This document shows, in pieces, positions 15,571-24,110 of a stretch of DNA of 64,000 nt. The DNA comes from Caldilineaceae bacterium. Its GTDB lineage: Bacteria; Chloroflexota; Anaerolineae; Caldilineales; Caldilineaceae. The notes under the pieces are model-generated. The model was not told the DNA's origin and searched no databases. It saw only the letters and a program-made list of their open reading frames with translations. Numbering within the stretch: the first letter of the stretch is position 1; each line of letters opens with the position of its first letter. The stretch spans positions 1 to 64,000 of the forward strand of contig JAHBVH010000032.1 in NCBI GenBank assembly GCA_019637645.1, written 5' to 3'. A program made the position numbers and the translations under genes.

Positions 15571-18330
15571 TTACCGTTCTACCAGGGGCAGATAGAGATT
15601 GGCTAAAGGTTGTGCAAGGCCACTCGGCAACGCTAGCGTCGTCCCGGCGCCCTCTGGTGGGCGGATGGCGCTTCCTTCCTGGATGAGCAAGGTGAGCGAT
15701 GCCAACGGTGGCTTTCCAAGCTGAATCGTATAGCCACCGGGGGTCGCGGCGGTGGTTGTGAAATAGATGATCAACGCGCCAGAAGGGTTGATGGCAAGCG
15801 TCTCGGTGAGGGTGGTGCCATTTACCAGCAACGGGAGGGTACTGCTATAGGGAAAGCCACTCCCGATGAGCGTGAAGGTGCTGCCGGGCGCACCAAGCAG
15901 GCTGCTCAGTTGTACTTGGGGAAGAGTGCTCTCTTCTAACAAGAGTAGTTCGCTACTTTGGGCGATGATACCCGTGCCAAGCTGGCCGTCGCTGTCGCGG
16001 CCCCAACAGAGTGGCCGATTCCCTGTCACTAAGGCACAGGTGTGATAACCACCGGCCTGAAGGGCCAGCCCACGGGCAGCTAGGCCACTGACCCCGACGG
16101 GGGTTAGTCGATCCGCGGTTGTGCCGTCGCCCAATTGACTGTATTCATTGCCACCCCAACAAAAGAGCGCGCCATCGGTGAGGATGACACAACTGTGCGC
16201 GGCACCTGCCGCGATGGCAAGCGCCGCGCTGGGCAAGCCAATAACGGCCACTGGTTCTGCCCGCGGGAGCCGGTCGCCCGTGCCCAGTTGGCCTTTGTTG
16301 TTGGCTCCCCAACAATAGACCGTGCCACCACTTTGGATGGCACATGTATGGGCGTCGCCAGCGTCCAAGGCGATGATACCACTTAAGCCGATCACATCAA
16401 CCGGTGTGGTGCGCATGAGGGTCGTGCCATCGCCTAGTTGCCCTGCTTGGTTGGCCCCCCAACATTGGACACCACCACTCTGGCGCAAAGCACAAGTATG
16501 GGTGCTTCCGGCGCTCAAGGCAACGACGCCGCTGGTGAGGCCGGCAACGGTGACAGGAAAGCCAGATGGCGTGGTGGTGCCGTCGCCTAGCTGCCCCGTT
16601 TGGTTCGCGCCCCAACATTTCGCGCCCCCTGGTTGGGCTAGCACACAGGTATGATTATCCCCGGCGACCAAAGCCGCGAGATTGCCGGTGAGGCCCGTGA
16701 CTGGTGTCGGGATGAGCCGCTCGGTGGTGGTGCCATCGCCCAACTGGCCCGTTTGATTGCTGCCCCAACAGTGGACCGTGCTATCTTGGCGGAGGGCACA
16801 GCTATGTTCTGCCCCCAAGGCCAAGGCGACGGTCCCACTGGTGAGGGTACTTATAGCGGTTGGCTGGGTGCGCGGTAGTTGGGTGCCATCGCCGACTTGA
16901 CCGTCGCTATTGCGACCCCAACATTGGACGCCGCGGCTGGGGGTAATGAGGCAAGTATGATAGCGCCCGCCCACAATGGCGGGGATGCCATCCTGGGGAA
17001 TTTGACCATTGGGCAGTGCCGCCAGTTGGAGGAACGTCGGTACACTTTCAACGGCGGGTGCATCCTGGCCCAGTTGGCGGGCACGGTTGCTGCCCCAGCA
17101 ATAGACTGTTTTCGCTTTGAAGATCGCACAAACATGGTCCAACCCTGCAGTCACAGCAACTGCATCCCCGGGTACGCCCGTGATGCGCAGCGGTGTGCGG
17201 CTACTGTCAACGGTACTTGTGGCTAATTGACCGCGGTTATTGGCGCCCCAGCAGTAGAGATCGCCATCAATTGCCAACGCACAGCTATGGTAGCGGCCAG
17301 CGGTGACGACGGCCATGCGATCACTGCCTTGATTGACGAGCGTAGGTGTGGAACGGTCCTCGCGTGTGCCATCGCCGAGCTGACCACGGGCATTGTCGCC
17401 CCAACATTGGAGGCGACCATCGCTCAAAATGGCGCAGGTATGTTCACTACCGGCGGCGAGCCCCTGAACGGCCCCGGCAAGGCCACTCACCGGGGTTGGC
17501 AAGGTCCGCGCGGTGGTCGTGCCATCGCCGAGTTGACCGTTGGCATTCGCACCCCAGCATTGGAGTGTGCCAGTTTGCAGCAGCGCACAGGTGTGACTAG
17601 CCCCTGCGGTCAGCGCTATCACGCCGGTGGTCAATCCTGTTACATTGACCGGGGTTGTCGTATCTTGGGTCGTGCCATTGCCGAGCTGCCCGGCTTGATT
17701 ACTACCCCAACAGCGCACCGTGCCGCTCTGAAGGAGGGCACAGGTGTGGGAGCCACCCGCGGCCAACGTGGTTACCCCGGCTGATAGCTCCAGCACTGGC
17801 ACGGGGACACGGCGTTCGGCAACTGTGCCATCACCAAGTTGCCCGGCGCGGTTCCCGCCCCAACAGACCACGCCACCGCTACTCAGCACGGCACAACTAT
17901 GGCTACCATTTGCCACTAGCGCTTGGACACCACTTTGGCGTCCCGTAACCGCCACCGGTGGCCGGTAAGGAAAGTTCGTCCCGTCACCCGCTTGACCGTC
18001 GGCATTATCACCCCAGCAAAGTACACCGCCACTGGTGGTCAACCCACAGCTATGTTCATCACCCGCAACCACTTGGACAAAGGCGGTTGCTAAGGCGCTA
18101 GGTTGGCGCGCCGCATTCGGGGCTATGGGCTCTTGCGAAAAGCGCGGTATGGTCGCCGCGCGCGCCGTGATGTGACCAAGCAGGATACTCGCTAGGGCGA
18201 CGGTGAGGAACAAGACCATACGCCAGGCGCGTCCTAGTGTGCCATTACGATCCTTGTGGAAGCGCTTGCCAAGTATTGCTTGTACCTGTTTGGCTGGGTG
18301 GAGCAAGTTTTGCGCGATTTTCATATCCAT
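15571..18330 (-). CDS. Secreted RCC1-repeat protein, 14 repeats
   Basis: A 919-residue exported protein. After a basic segment and a hydrophobic signal (MVLFLTVALASILLG) come about 14 RCC1-type repeats, each with a HxCAL strand and a CWGxNxxGQLGDGT turn, likely forming two seven-bladed beta-propellers. Each repeat has two cysteines, which could pair outside the cell. A C-terminal segment around GSTFTLIGSGFP looks like an IPT/TIG immunoglobulin-like domain. The protein ends NLYLPLVER, a tail shared in form with three other secreted proteins here. ATG 18330 is chosen because AAGGT lies about 7 bp upstream. RCC1 propellers bind proteins or other ligands; the partner is unknown. No domain with a known enzymatic role is visible. 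Confidence 0.87.
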   Translation of the reverse strand: MDMKIAQNLLHPAKQVQAILGKRFHKDRNGTLGRAWRMVLFLTVALASILLGHITARAATIPRFSQEPIAPNAARQPSALATAFVQVVAGDEHSCGLTTSGGVLCWGDNADGQAGDGTNFPYRPPVAVTGRQSGVQALVANGSHSCAVLSSGGVVCWGGNRAGQLGDGTVAERRVPVPVLELSAGVTTLAAGGSHTCALLQSGTVRCWGSNQAGQLGNGTTQDTTTPVNVTGLTTGVIALTAGASHTCALLQTGTLQCWGANANGQLGDGTTTARTLPTPVSGLAGAVQGLAAGSEHTCAILSDGRLQCWGDNARGQLGDGTREDRSTPTLVNQGSDRMAVVTAGRYHSCALAIDGDLYCWGANNRGQLATSTVDSSRTPLRITGVPGDAVAVTAGLDHVCAIFKAKTVYCWGSNRARQLGQDAPAVESVPTFLQLAALPNGQIPQDGIPAIVGGRYHTCLITPSRGVQCWGRNSDGQVGDGTQLPRTQPTAISTLTSGTVALALGAEHSCALRQDSTVHCWGSNQTGQLGDGTTTERLIPTPVTGLTGNLAALVAGDNHTCVLAQPGGAKCWGANQTGQLGDGTTTPSGFPVTVAGLTSGVVALSAGSTHTCALRQSGGVQCWGANQAGQLGDGTTLMRTTPVDVIGLSGIIALDAGDAHTCAIQSGGTVYCWGANNKGQLGTGDRLPRAEPVAVIGLPSAALAIAAGAAHSCVILTDGALFCWGGNEYSQLGDGTTADRLTPVGVSGLAARGLALQAGGYHTCALVTGNRPLCWGRDSDGQLGTGIIAQSSELLLLEESTLPQVQLSSLLGAPGSTFTLIGSGFPYSSTLPLLVNGTTLTETLAINPSGALIIYFTTTAATPGGYTIQLGKPPLASLTLLIQEGSAIRPPEGAGTTLALPSGLAQPLANLYLPLVER

Positions 18331-18488
18331 TATTGTACCTTCATCATGCCCTGGCAGCCCAGGGGTATCTGTCAAATGTCTGGGGTAATCATATCATAAT
18401 TTCTTGGAATTGGGATTGGATCAGCGTTCCTGCTCAGCATCTTTCCCTAGCAAGAACACGCTGAATAACGCTAACTTGTTTACCTGTT

Positions 18489-18517
18489 TTGACACACCCC
18501 GCGCTCCTATATACAAT
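18489..18517 (+). promoter_or_regulatory. Sigma-70 promoter for miaB
   Basis: A perfect TTGACA (18489-18494) and TACAAT (18512-18517) are spaced 17 bp apart, about 100 bp upstream of ATG 18615. The rest of the 284-bp gap between the RCC1 gene and miaB holds no gene. Confidence 0.65.
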
Positions 18518-18614
18518 AGACCTGACTTCTTATGTAGTTTATGACTTTGGGATTCCTGGAAAATAGAGCTGGAAAATAGACCTGCCCGGCCTACACCGGA
18601 CAACAGGAGAGAAT

Positions 18615-20192
18615 ATGACACGTCAACTGCTTCCCTTAGATGAAGCGCATACACCAGAAACCGTTGTGACCCACGAGTTGGCTACCGACCAAACCTCGAC
18701 GGCGGCGCGGCGCTACCACATTTGGACTATCGGCTGTCAAATGAACATTGCCGATAGCAACCATGTGGCGGCTGAATTGGAAAAGATCGGCTATGGGCCG
18801 ACCGATCGGTTGGATGATGCCGATGTGGTTGTCTTGAATACTTGTGTCGTACGCCAAACCGCCGAAGACAAGGCGATTGGCAAGCTGGGAAGTTTGAAGC
18901 CGTGGAAACGCGAAAAGGCGGATCGGACAGTCGCGCTCATGGGCTGTATGGTGGGGGTAAAACCGAGCCCACAGTTGTTGCAAGCCTATCCCTATGTGGA
19001 TGTCTTTATGCCGCCCAGTGAGGCAACCCCGCTGGTCAACCATTTGCGTCAACATGAGATCGAGGCCGAAATGGCTTCGATCGAGCGTGAGCAGCTGTTG
19101 CGCCGCTACCAATTACAGGATGAAGTGCAGCCGATTGGCACGGTTCAATCCGTTAAGCACCTTGCACTGAGCGGTGATGCGCCGGTTGCTGCCCATGTAC
19201 CGATTGTCTATGGTTGTAGCCATGCCTGCACCTTTTGTATTATCCCCTTCCGCCGGGGTGTTGAGCGCAGCCGCCCGATTGACGAAATCGTCCACGAAAT
19301 TCGGGGGCTGGTGGCTCAAGGTGTACGTGAGGTGACGTTGCTAGGACAGATCGTGGACCGCTACGGCTATGATTGGCGTGAAGGGGGGCTGGGCAACAGC
19401 CACACGGTCAGCGCGTTTAATGGGCTAGCCGAGGGGACGATTCCTGATTTAGCGGATCTACTCCAAGCAGTTCATGCCATTGACGGCCTGTGGCGGATCC
19501 GCTTTTTGACTAGCCATCCCAACTATATGACGGAGCGTATTCTCCAAACTGTGCGTGCTTTGCCCAAAGTCTGTGAACATATTGAAGTACCCATTCAAGC
19601 CGGTGACGATGAGGTGCTGGCGCGGATGCGGCGTGGCTATACCAATGCTGATTACCGCGAACTTGTCCAGCGGATTCGGGCTATCATGCCTGAAGCGGCC
19701 ATTCATACCGATATTATTGTTGGGTTTTGTGGCGAAACCGCCGCTCAATTCGCCGAGACGGTGCGTGTGTTGCGCGACCTAAAATTAGATAAGGTTCACC
19801 TAGCGCGCTACAGTCCACGGCCCGGTACTGTTAGTGAGCGGCGGCTGGCTGACGATGTGCCTGAAGCGGAAAAGGTGCATCGACACCAGGTGATCGAAAC
19901 CCTCCAAGAAGAAATTTGTGCCGAGATTAACAGTCGTCGCCTCGGTGAAATCGTCGAAGTGTTAGTCGAGGAGCAACATAAGGGCAAGTGGCGTGGCCGC
20001 ACGCGTCAAAATAAACTTGTCTTTATCGAAAGTGAGCTACCGCTGCGCGGCCGCTTGGTCGAAGCCCAAATCACCTGGACGGGGCCTTGGAGTATGCAGG
20101 GCCGCTTTGTGCGCGATGTTTCCCCCTTGGCGGATCGGATTGAAGCCCCCACTACAAGCTTTTCTATGCATATCCCCCTCGCCGCTGGTTAA
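18615..20192 (+). CDS. miaB: tRNA-2-methylthio-N6-isopentenyladenosine synthase MiaB
   Basis: A 525-residue radical-SAM methylthiotransferase that adds the 2-methylthio group to i6A37 of tRNAs reading U-starting codons. The UPF0004 domain has the first cluster cysteines in IGCQMNIADS, LNTCVV and LMGCMVG. The radical-SAM motif is CSHACTFC (C201, C205, C208). The C-terminus carries a TRAM RNA-binding domain. MiaB rather than RimO or MtaB is favoured by GCQMN and by LTSHPNYMTERI, a MiaB-like form. The protein is longer than the usual ~450 residues because of an N-terminal extension and a loop around residues 250-280. AGGAGAG is about 5 bp upstream of ATG. It is monocistronic behind its own promoter. 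Confidence 0.92.
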   Translation: MTRQLLPLDEAHTPETVVTHELATDQTSTAARRYHIWTIGCQMNIADSNHVAAELEKIGYGPTDRLDDADVVVLNTCVVRQTAEDKAIGKLGSLKPWKREKADRTVALMGCMVGVKPSPQLLQAYPYVDVFMPPSEATPLVNHLRQHEIEAEMASIEREQLLRRYQLQDEVQPIGTVQSVKHLALSGDAPVAAHVPIVYGCSHACTFCIIPFRRGVERSRPIDEIVHEIRGLVAQGVREVTLLGQIVDRYGYDWREGGLGNSHTVSAFNGLAEGTIPDLADLLQAVHAIDGLWRIRFLTSHPNYMTERILQTVRALPKVCEHIEVPIQAGDDEVLARMRRGYTNADYRELVQRIRAIMPEAAIHTDIIVGFCGETAAQFAETVRVLRDLKLDKVHLARYSPRPGTVSERRLADDVPEAEKVHRHQVIETLQEEICAEINSRRLGEIVEVLVEEQHKGKWRGRTRQNKLVFIESELPLRGRLVEAQITWTGPWSMQGRFVRDVSPLADRIEAPTTSFSMHIPLAAG

Positions 20193-20216
20193 GTAGCACT
20201 CTGCTTTCCCGCAATA

Positions 20217-20253
20217 CCAGCGCTGTCAGGTTTTCAAAACCTGACAGCGCTGG
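20217..20253. repeat. 37-bp near-perfect palindrome after miaB
   Basis: The arm CCAGCGCTGTCAGGTTTT (20217-20234) is mirrored perfectly by 20236-20253 around a single C. It starts 24 bp past the miaB stop codon. The core CAGGTTTTCAAAACCTG is identical to that at 33475 and close to the core of the ~86-bp elements. It could act as a terminator-like cruciform, but no U-run follows. Confidence 0.6.
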
Positions 20254-20766
20254 CGTGAGCCGTTGTGGGCACCACAGCGCCAGCCCAATGATACGATCTC
20301 CGTACCCCCACTAAGCTTCAATGGTTTGATGAAAACAAGCAAAATAGCCTATCAGCAGGCTAGATAACGTAGGTAGGCCATTCGTTATAGCGATGAAGGG
20401 CCTGGCCCTAGCTGTGCTGCCTTTCTATCGTATGGATCTTCTCGCTGAATGGACAGGGCTAAAGTTTACGCTCAATGGCTGATGCTCTCTTCGCTTTTCG
20501 CGTAGTTTGGTTGGATACGTCCTACCCAATTCAGCGTTATTTTTTGTGAACAGCTCAGTCATCATTTCTACATCTTATTGCGGATATGGCCTAGAAGAAA
20601 TGATTTACTTCGATCTGGCTGGTCGAAAAGTGCTAGAAGGATAGGGCCGGCACACACTCTATTTGTTGGATGTTTCCATTCCTGCTTGATGGTAAACTGT
20701 AGGAATGTTAATTTTTTTTACGGTAACTTGTAATGAGATTTGATAGCTCGAGCAAAATTGTATAGG

Positions 20767-20852
20767 TTAGAAGTTACGCAGAGGATCAGCGTGACAAAGA
20801 CTTGACAGGTTTGTTAAACCTGTCAAGTCTGGCCCAAGTGCGTAGCTCCTAA
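20767..20852. repeat. Copy B of the ~86-bp inverted-repeat element
   Basis: The outer arms TTAGAAGTTACGCA (20767-20780) and TGCGTAGCTCCTAA (20839-20852) match at 12 of 14 positions as inverted repeats. The centre is a perfect 15-bp stem, AGACTTGACAGGTTT (20798-20812) with 20816-20830, separated by 3 nt. The right side, CTGGCCCAAGTGCGTA, is shared with the copies at 31944 and 54079. It lies about 80 bp upstream of the HD-GYP gene and may affect its expression. Confidence 0.65.
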
Positions 20853-20930
20853 GGTTACCAAATGAAGATACTTTTCCCCTATTTCGTCTCATCTAACCTG
20901 TGCTCTGTGATCGAATAGGAGAAGATTGAA

Positions 20931-22424
20931 GTGTCGGTTGCAAGTTCGATTGACAGCATGTTAAAGCGTGAACATACAGGTGCATTATGGCTACCGTTTT
21001 ATCGAGCGGTTGTCTCTAGTATCGGTATTTACGTTTTAATCCTCGCCTTTATCTCCTATGATGGCGACTGGGCAGTTTTGCTCCTCTTTGCTGGGATGAC
21101 GATTGTCACAGAAACCGCGTCGGTTCCCTTATTTGCCAAAAGCCAAAGTTTTATTTCGTTAGGCTATGTACTCGCGATCGCAGCCATGTTGATTCTCGGG
21201 CCATGGGCGGCTGTATTAACCCATTTGGTAAGTAGCTTGGCGCTGACAGCTACCAATCTTGTGGTCAGCAAATTCCAAACAAAACGGAAATCACCTCCCA
21301 AGGATCTATGGGTGCGGGTGCTCTTTAACGTGAGTATGGGTGCTATATCGGCTGTTTGTTGTGGTCAAATTTATATTTGGGCTGGTGGTGTACCTGGTGC
21401 TACTATATATTGGCAGGTGATATTACCGTTATCGCTAGCCGTAATGGCTGATACATTTGTCAATATGGTATTGCTGATCTTACTGACTACTTTGAAAACA
21501 GGACGAAAGCCGCTGGCCGTTTGGCTAGAGGATTGGCAATGGGCGATGCCCATTACGATCATAACGGGTATTGTCGGTGGTGCTGGCTTAGCCATTGCCT
21601 ATATGGTGGCAGGCTCGATTGGACTCATCCTCTTTATTTTACCGATTGTTGCCACCAGCTACGCCTTTCGTCTCTACGTTAATAAATTGCGTTCCTATGT
21701 TGATCAATTGGAAAGCGCCAATCGCCAATTGGATGAAGCGAATGATAGTCTCCTTCACACCCTTGGTGCGGTTATTGATGCCTATGATCTGTATACCTTT
21801 GGTCATTCGGCCCAAGTGGCTCGTTATGCTGATGCGATCGCTGAGGCGATGGATCTACCAGTCAAAGAGCGGAAAGAAATTGTGCGTGGTGCGCTGATCC
21901 ATGATATTGGTAAGGTTGGTGTTGCAGATGCGATTATCGGGAAACAGGGGCGTCTGACCGATGAAGAATATGCTGCCATGAAGATGCACACGGTCATTGG
22001 CGCCGAGATTGTAAGCCAAATGCCGTTATTACAAGATTTAGTCCCCTTGGTGCGCAATCATCATGAGCGTTGGGATGGCCGTGGCTATCCTGACGGACTC
22101 AAAGCCAAGGAAAGTCCCCTTGCCGCGCGCATTCTTGCGGTGGCTGATAGTGTCGAAGCGATGCTCTCGGATCGCCCTTATCAAGCGACGCGCTCGCTAG
22201 AAGAAGTCACGCAGGAGGTTGTCCGTTGCGCCGGTCAACAGTATGATCCAACCGTTGTTGCGGCTTTCCAGAGCGTGGTGAACACGCACGGCGAGGAGTT
22301 TTTTATTAATTCAGCGGCCAAGATCGCCCGTGAATTGCAGAACGGCGAACCCATGGATGTGACCCATCGGATTGGCTACGCAAAGAAAAGCATGGTGCGC
22401 AATACTGTGCTCGTAAAGGTCTAG
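20931..22424 (+). CDS. Membrane HD-GYP cyclic-di-GMP phosphodiesterase
   Basis: A 497-residue protein. The N-terminal half (about residues 20-245) has six to eight hydrophobic segments, forming an integral membrane sensor that I cannot match to a named MASE family. A short coiled-coil-like linker (VDQLESANRQLDEANDSLLH) leads to the HD-GYP domain with GHS, HDIGK, MHTVIGAEIV, HHERWDGRGYPDGL and RILAVADSVEAM. All expected metal-binding His/Asp residues are visible, so activity against c-di-GMP is expected. It starts with GTG at 20931, with AGGAGA about 9 bp upstream. The gene looks AT-richer than its neighbours. Its output target is unknown. Confidence 0.9.
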   Translation: MSVASSIDSMLKREHTGALWLPFYRAVVSSIGIYVLILAFISYDGDWAVLLLFAGMTIVTETASVPLFAKSQSFISLGYVLAIAAMLILGPWAAVLTHLVSSLALTATNLVVSKFQTKRKSPPKDLWVRVLFNVSMGAISAVCCGQIYIWAGGVPGATIYWQVILPLSLAVMADTFVNMVLLILLTTLKTGRKPLAVWLEDWQWAMPITIITGIVGGAGLAIAYMVAGSIGLILFILPIVATSYAFRLYVNKLRSYVDQLESANRQLDEANDSLLHTLGAVIDAYDLYTFGHSAQVARYADAIAEAMDLPVKERKEIVRGALIHDIGKVGVADAIIGKQGRLTDEEYAAMKMHTVIGAEIVSQMPLLQDLVPLVRNHHERWDGRGYPDGLKAKESPLAARILAVADSVEAMLSDRPYQATRSLEEVTQEVVRCAGQQYDPTVVAAFQSVVNTHGEEFFINSAAKIARELQNGEPMDVTHRIGYAKKSMVRNTVLVKV

Positions 22425-22480
22425 CCAGCCAAGGCCGCTGTCAGAGCACCCTTCTACGCGCTAGGGAAAGCTGGGCACAA

Positions 22481-23647
22481 TTAGGGCGAGTGTAACTCAG
22501 TGGATAGATATGCTAGCGCAAAATCGAGTACCTCATCCGCCGCAGTGGCTGGATTATCCCTCACGGCAAAGGTTGGTATAATGCCTTTCCCTTCTGTCCA
22601 TTCCCCAGCTGGTGTGAGCCACCTTGCAATTGTAATCCGCAACAGATGTTGATCATCGAGCGCAAAGGTATCTTGGATGGTTCCCTTCCCCTCGGTTGGC
22701 GTGCCGATAAGCACGGCCCGTTTATTCTCTGCTAATGCCGCGGCGGCTATTTCAGCGGCTGAATAGGTGCCTTCATTAATCAGGACAACCAGGGGCAACT
22801 CGGCAAATGGTGCATTCCCAGCGGCGGTGAAGGTCTGCTGCTGCCCATCCTTAAATTCAACCTTGTACAAAATCCCTTCGTTGAGAAAATAGTTAAGGAT
22901 CGTCTCCGTGGCTTGGACGGTGCCACCATCATTGTCGCGCAGATCCCAGATCAAGGCTCGGATCTTTTGTTCAGTCATTGATTGCAGATAGGTCTGCATT
23001 TGGGTGGCGACATTGCGGGGGAAGAGGCTCTGTTGCAAATAGCCAATCTCATGACTGAACACCTGTGAGGTCAAGATCGGCCATTCATCACGCATGACTG
23101 GGTATTCTAAAAGAGCTTGATCCCGCTGGACAAGTATGGTTGCGGTTGTCCCAACCGAACCGCGTAGCAGGATACTTGCTTCATGTAGGGCTGTGGTTTC
23201 ATCAAACCGAATATCATCGACACCTAGTAAAATGTCACCGATTTGTAGTCCGGCGCGCGCTGCCCCACCGCCTGGCGTAAGCCGGGAGACGACTATTTTG
23301 CCATCTACCATGACCTTCCAAATGCCGGGGGCACCAATATTACCGGCTATATCTGCTTCATAGGCTCTGCTAGCCGCTGGCGAATAAAGGATCGCATAGG
23401 GATCTTGGGTTGCGGAGAGCATCCCGCGGATGGCGGCGTTGGCTAGCTGTTCCTCGGTCACTTCGTGGGCTAGGTATTGTCTATTTTCGAGGAGCGTGCG
23501 TACTTGATCGAGCCGAATCGCGGCCGGGTGTTGCGTACTGGTGCTGCGTGCTCCCCATTGGCTATGCAGTATCCACCCAATCAAGAACCAAGTACAGCTC
23601 GTGAGTATGAGTAGCAGAATCTGAGTAACCTTGTTTTTCTGAGCCAC
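22481..23647 (-). CDS. S41 family C-terminal processing peptidase with PDZ domain
   Basis: A 388-residue exported Ser/Lys protease of the CtpA/Prc type. It has an N-terminal membrane anchor or signal (ILLLILTSCTWFLIGWIL), a PDZ domain (about residues 95-165, with GGGAARAGLQIGDILLGVD) and the S41 catalytic core. The likely nucleophile is S296 in NEGTYSAAEI and the general base is K321 in PTEGKGTIQ. These enzymes bind C-terminal tails of substrates through PDZ and cleave them in the envelope. It starts with GTG 23647, with GAGGAT about 10 bp upstream. A 50-residue exported peptide gene lies 122 bp upstream on the same strand, making it a candidate substrate or partner. Confidence 0.9.
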   Translation of the reverse strand: MAQKNKVTQILLLILTSCTWFLIGWILHSQWGARSTSTQHPAAIRLDQVRTLLENRQYLAHEVTEEQLANAAIRGMLSATQDPYAILYSPAASRAYEADIAGNIGAPGIWKVMVDGKIVVSRLTPGGGAARAGLQIGDILLGVDDIRFDETTALHEASILLRGSVGTTATILVQRDQALLEYPVMRDEWPILTSQVFSHEIGYLQQSLFPRNVATQMQTYLQSMTEQKIRALIWDLRDNDGGTVQATETILNYFLNEGILYKVEFKDGQQQTFTAAGNAPFAELPLVVLINEGTYSAAEIAAAALAENKRAVLIGTPTEGKGTIQDTFALDDQHLLRITIARWLTPAGEWTEGKGIIPTFAVRDNPATAADEVLDFALAYLSTELHSP

Positions 23648-23705
23648 GCGTCGCTATCCTCAAGTACTCCTGAAGCACCTTTCAACACCATCGGGTATTG
23701 ATAAG

Positions 23706-23742
23706 GCAAAAAAAAGCAGCGATAGGGATCCTATCGCTGCTT
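23706..23742 (-). terminator. Strong intrinsic terminator of the small peptide gene
   Basis: On the minus strand AAGCAGCGATAGG, a 3-nt loop and CCTATCGCTGCTT make a perfect 13-bp stem followed by a T-run of about eight (23706-23715). It sits 27 bp after the stop codon of the 50-residue peptide gene and about 60 bp before the S41 peptidase start. Readthrough could still allow low cotranscription. Confidence 0.85.
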
Positions 23743-23769
23743 AGAATTTTTGGCAACTATTTTTCTTTG

Positions 23770-23922
23770 TTACCAACCTTCAGAGCCGGGACCGGCAACC
23801 CAGCCTGCCACACCAGTCGATGTCGCACCCATCTCGGCGCTGCCGTTTAGGGACAGCAAGGGGCTAAACAGTAATGCCGCCAATAACACAAGCATGCTAA
23901 TAAATGCGTAAAGCTTTGTCAT
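23770..23922 (-). CDS. Small secreted peptide (50 residues)
   Basis: The ATG at 23922 has an excellent Shine-Dalgarno sequence, AAGGAGG, 5 bp upstream. The product starts MTKLYAFISMLVLLAALLF, a typical short signal peptide, and a likely signal peptidase site follows LNGSA. The remaining ~20 residues are EMGATSTGVAGWVAGPGSEG plus a final Trp: small, Gly/Ala-rich, no Cys, two Trp. A sigma-70 promoter lies about 95 bp upstream and a strong terminator just downstream, so this is a complete single-gene transcription unit. I recognise no family. It could be a signalling peptide, a small envelope protein, or a substrate of the neighbouring S41 peptidase. The evidence for a real gene is strong; function is unknown. 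Confidence 0.8.
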   Translation of the reverse strand: MTKLYAFISMLVLLAALLFSPLLSLNGSAEMGATSTGVAGWVAGPGSEGW

Positions 23923-24017
23923 TTTGCCTCCTTTTAGACAATCATCATACTATCTACGTCAATACGCCAAAATTATGAATAAGATGGCGAGGTGCATATG
24001 AAGCACTCTATGCCCAT

Positions 24018-24047
24018 ACTATAACCAATACAGGACGGTATTGTCAA
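24018..24047 (-). promoter_or_regulatory. Promoter of the small peptide gene
   Basis: On the minus strand a perfect TTGACA (24042-24047) and TATAGT (24018-24023) are spaced 18 bp apart, giving a leader of about 90 nt. ATTGACGTA beside the -35 box recurs inverted (TACGTCAAT near 23956), so a dimeric regulator could bind both sides of the start. Confidence 0.65.
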
Positions 24048-24110
24048 TTGACGTAATACAATTAGTGTACAAACCTTACATGTGTTAGCAAAATGCTAGT
24101 CGATAGCCTG

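Larger units (their letters stand above)
20193..20930. other. 738-bp non-coding region
   Basis: It separates miaB from the HD-GYP gene and is AT-richer than its surroundings. It contains a 37-bp near-perfect palindrome (20217-20253) and an 86-bp inverted-repeat element (20767-20852), both annotated separately. A small hairpin TAGCCT/AGGCTA lies near 20347. I see no convincing reading frame, tRNA, or known riboswitch consensus in the rest. Confidence 0.5.

Noticed and set aside
20193..20930. Riboswitch or structured RNA before the HD-GYP gene
   Set aside because: I looked for c-di-GMP-type and other familiar motifs and found none; the only clear structures are the repeat-family palindromes.
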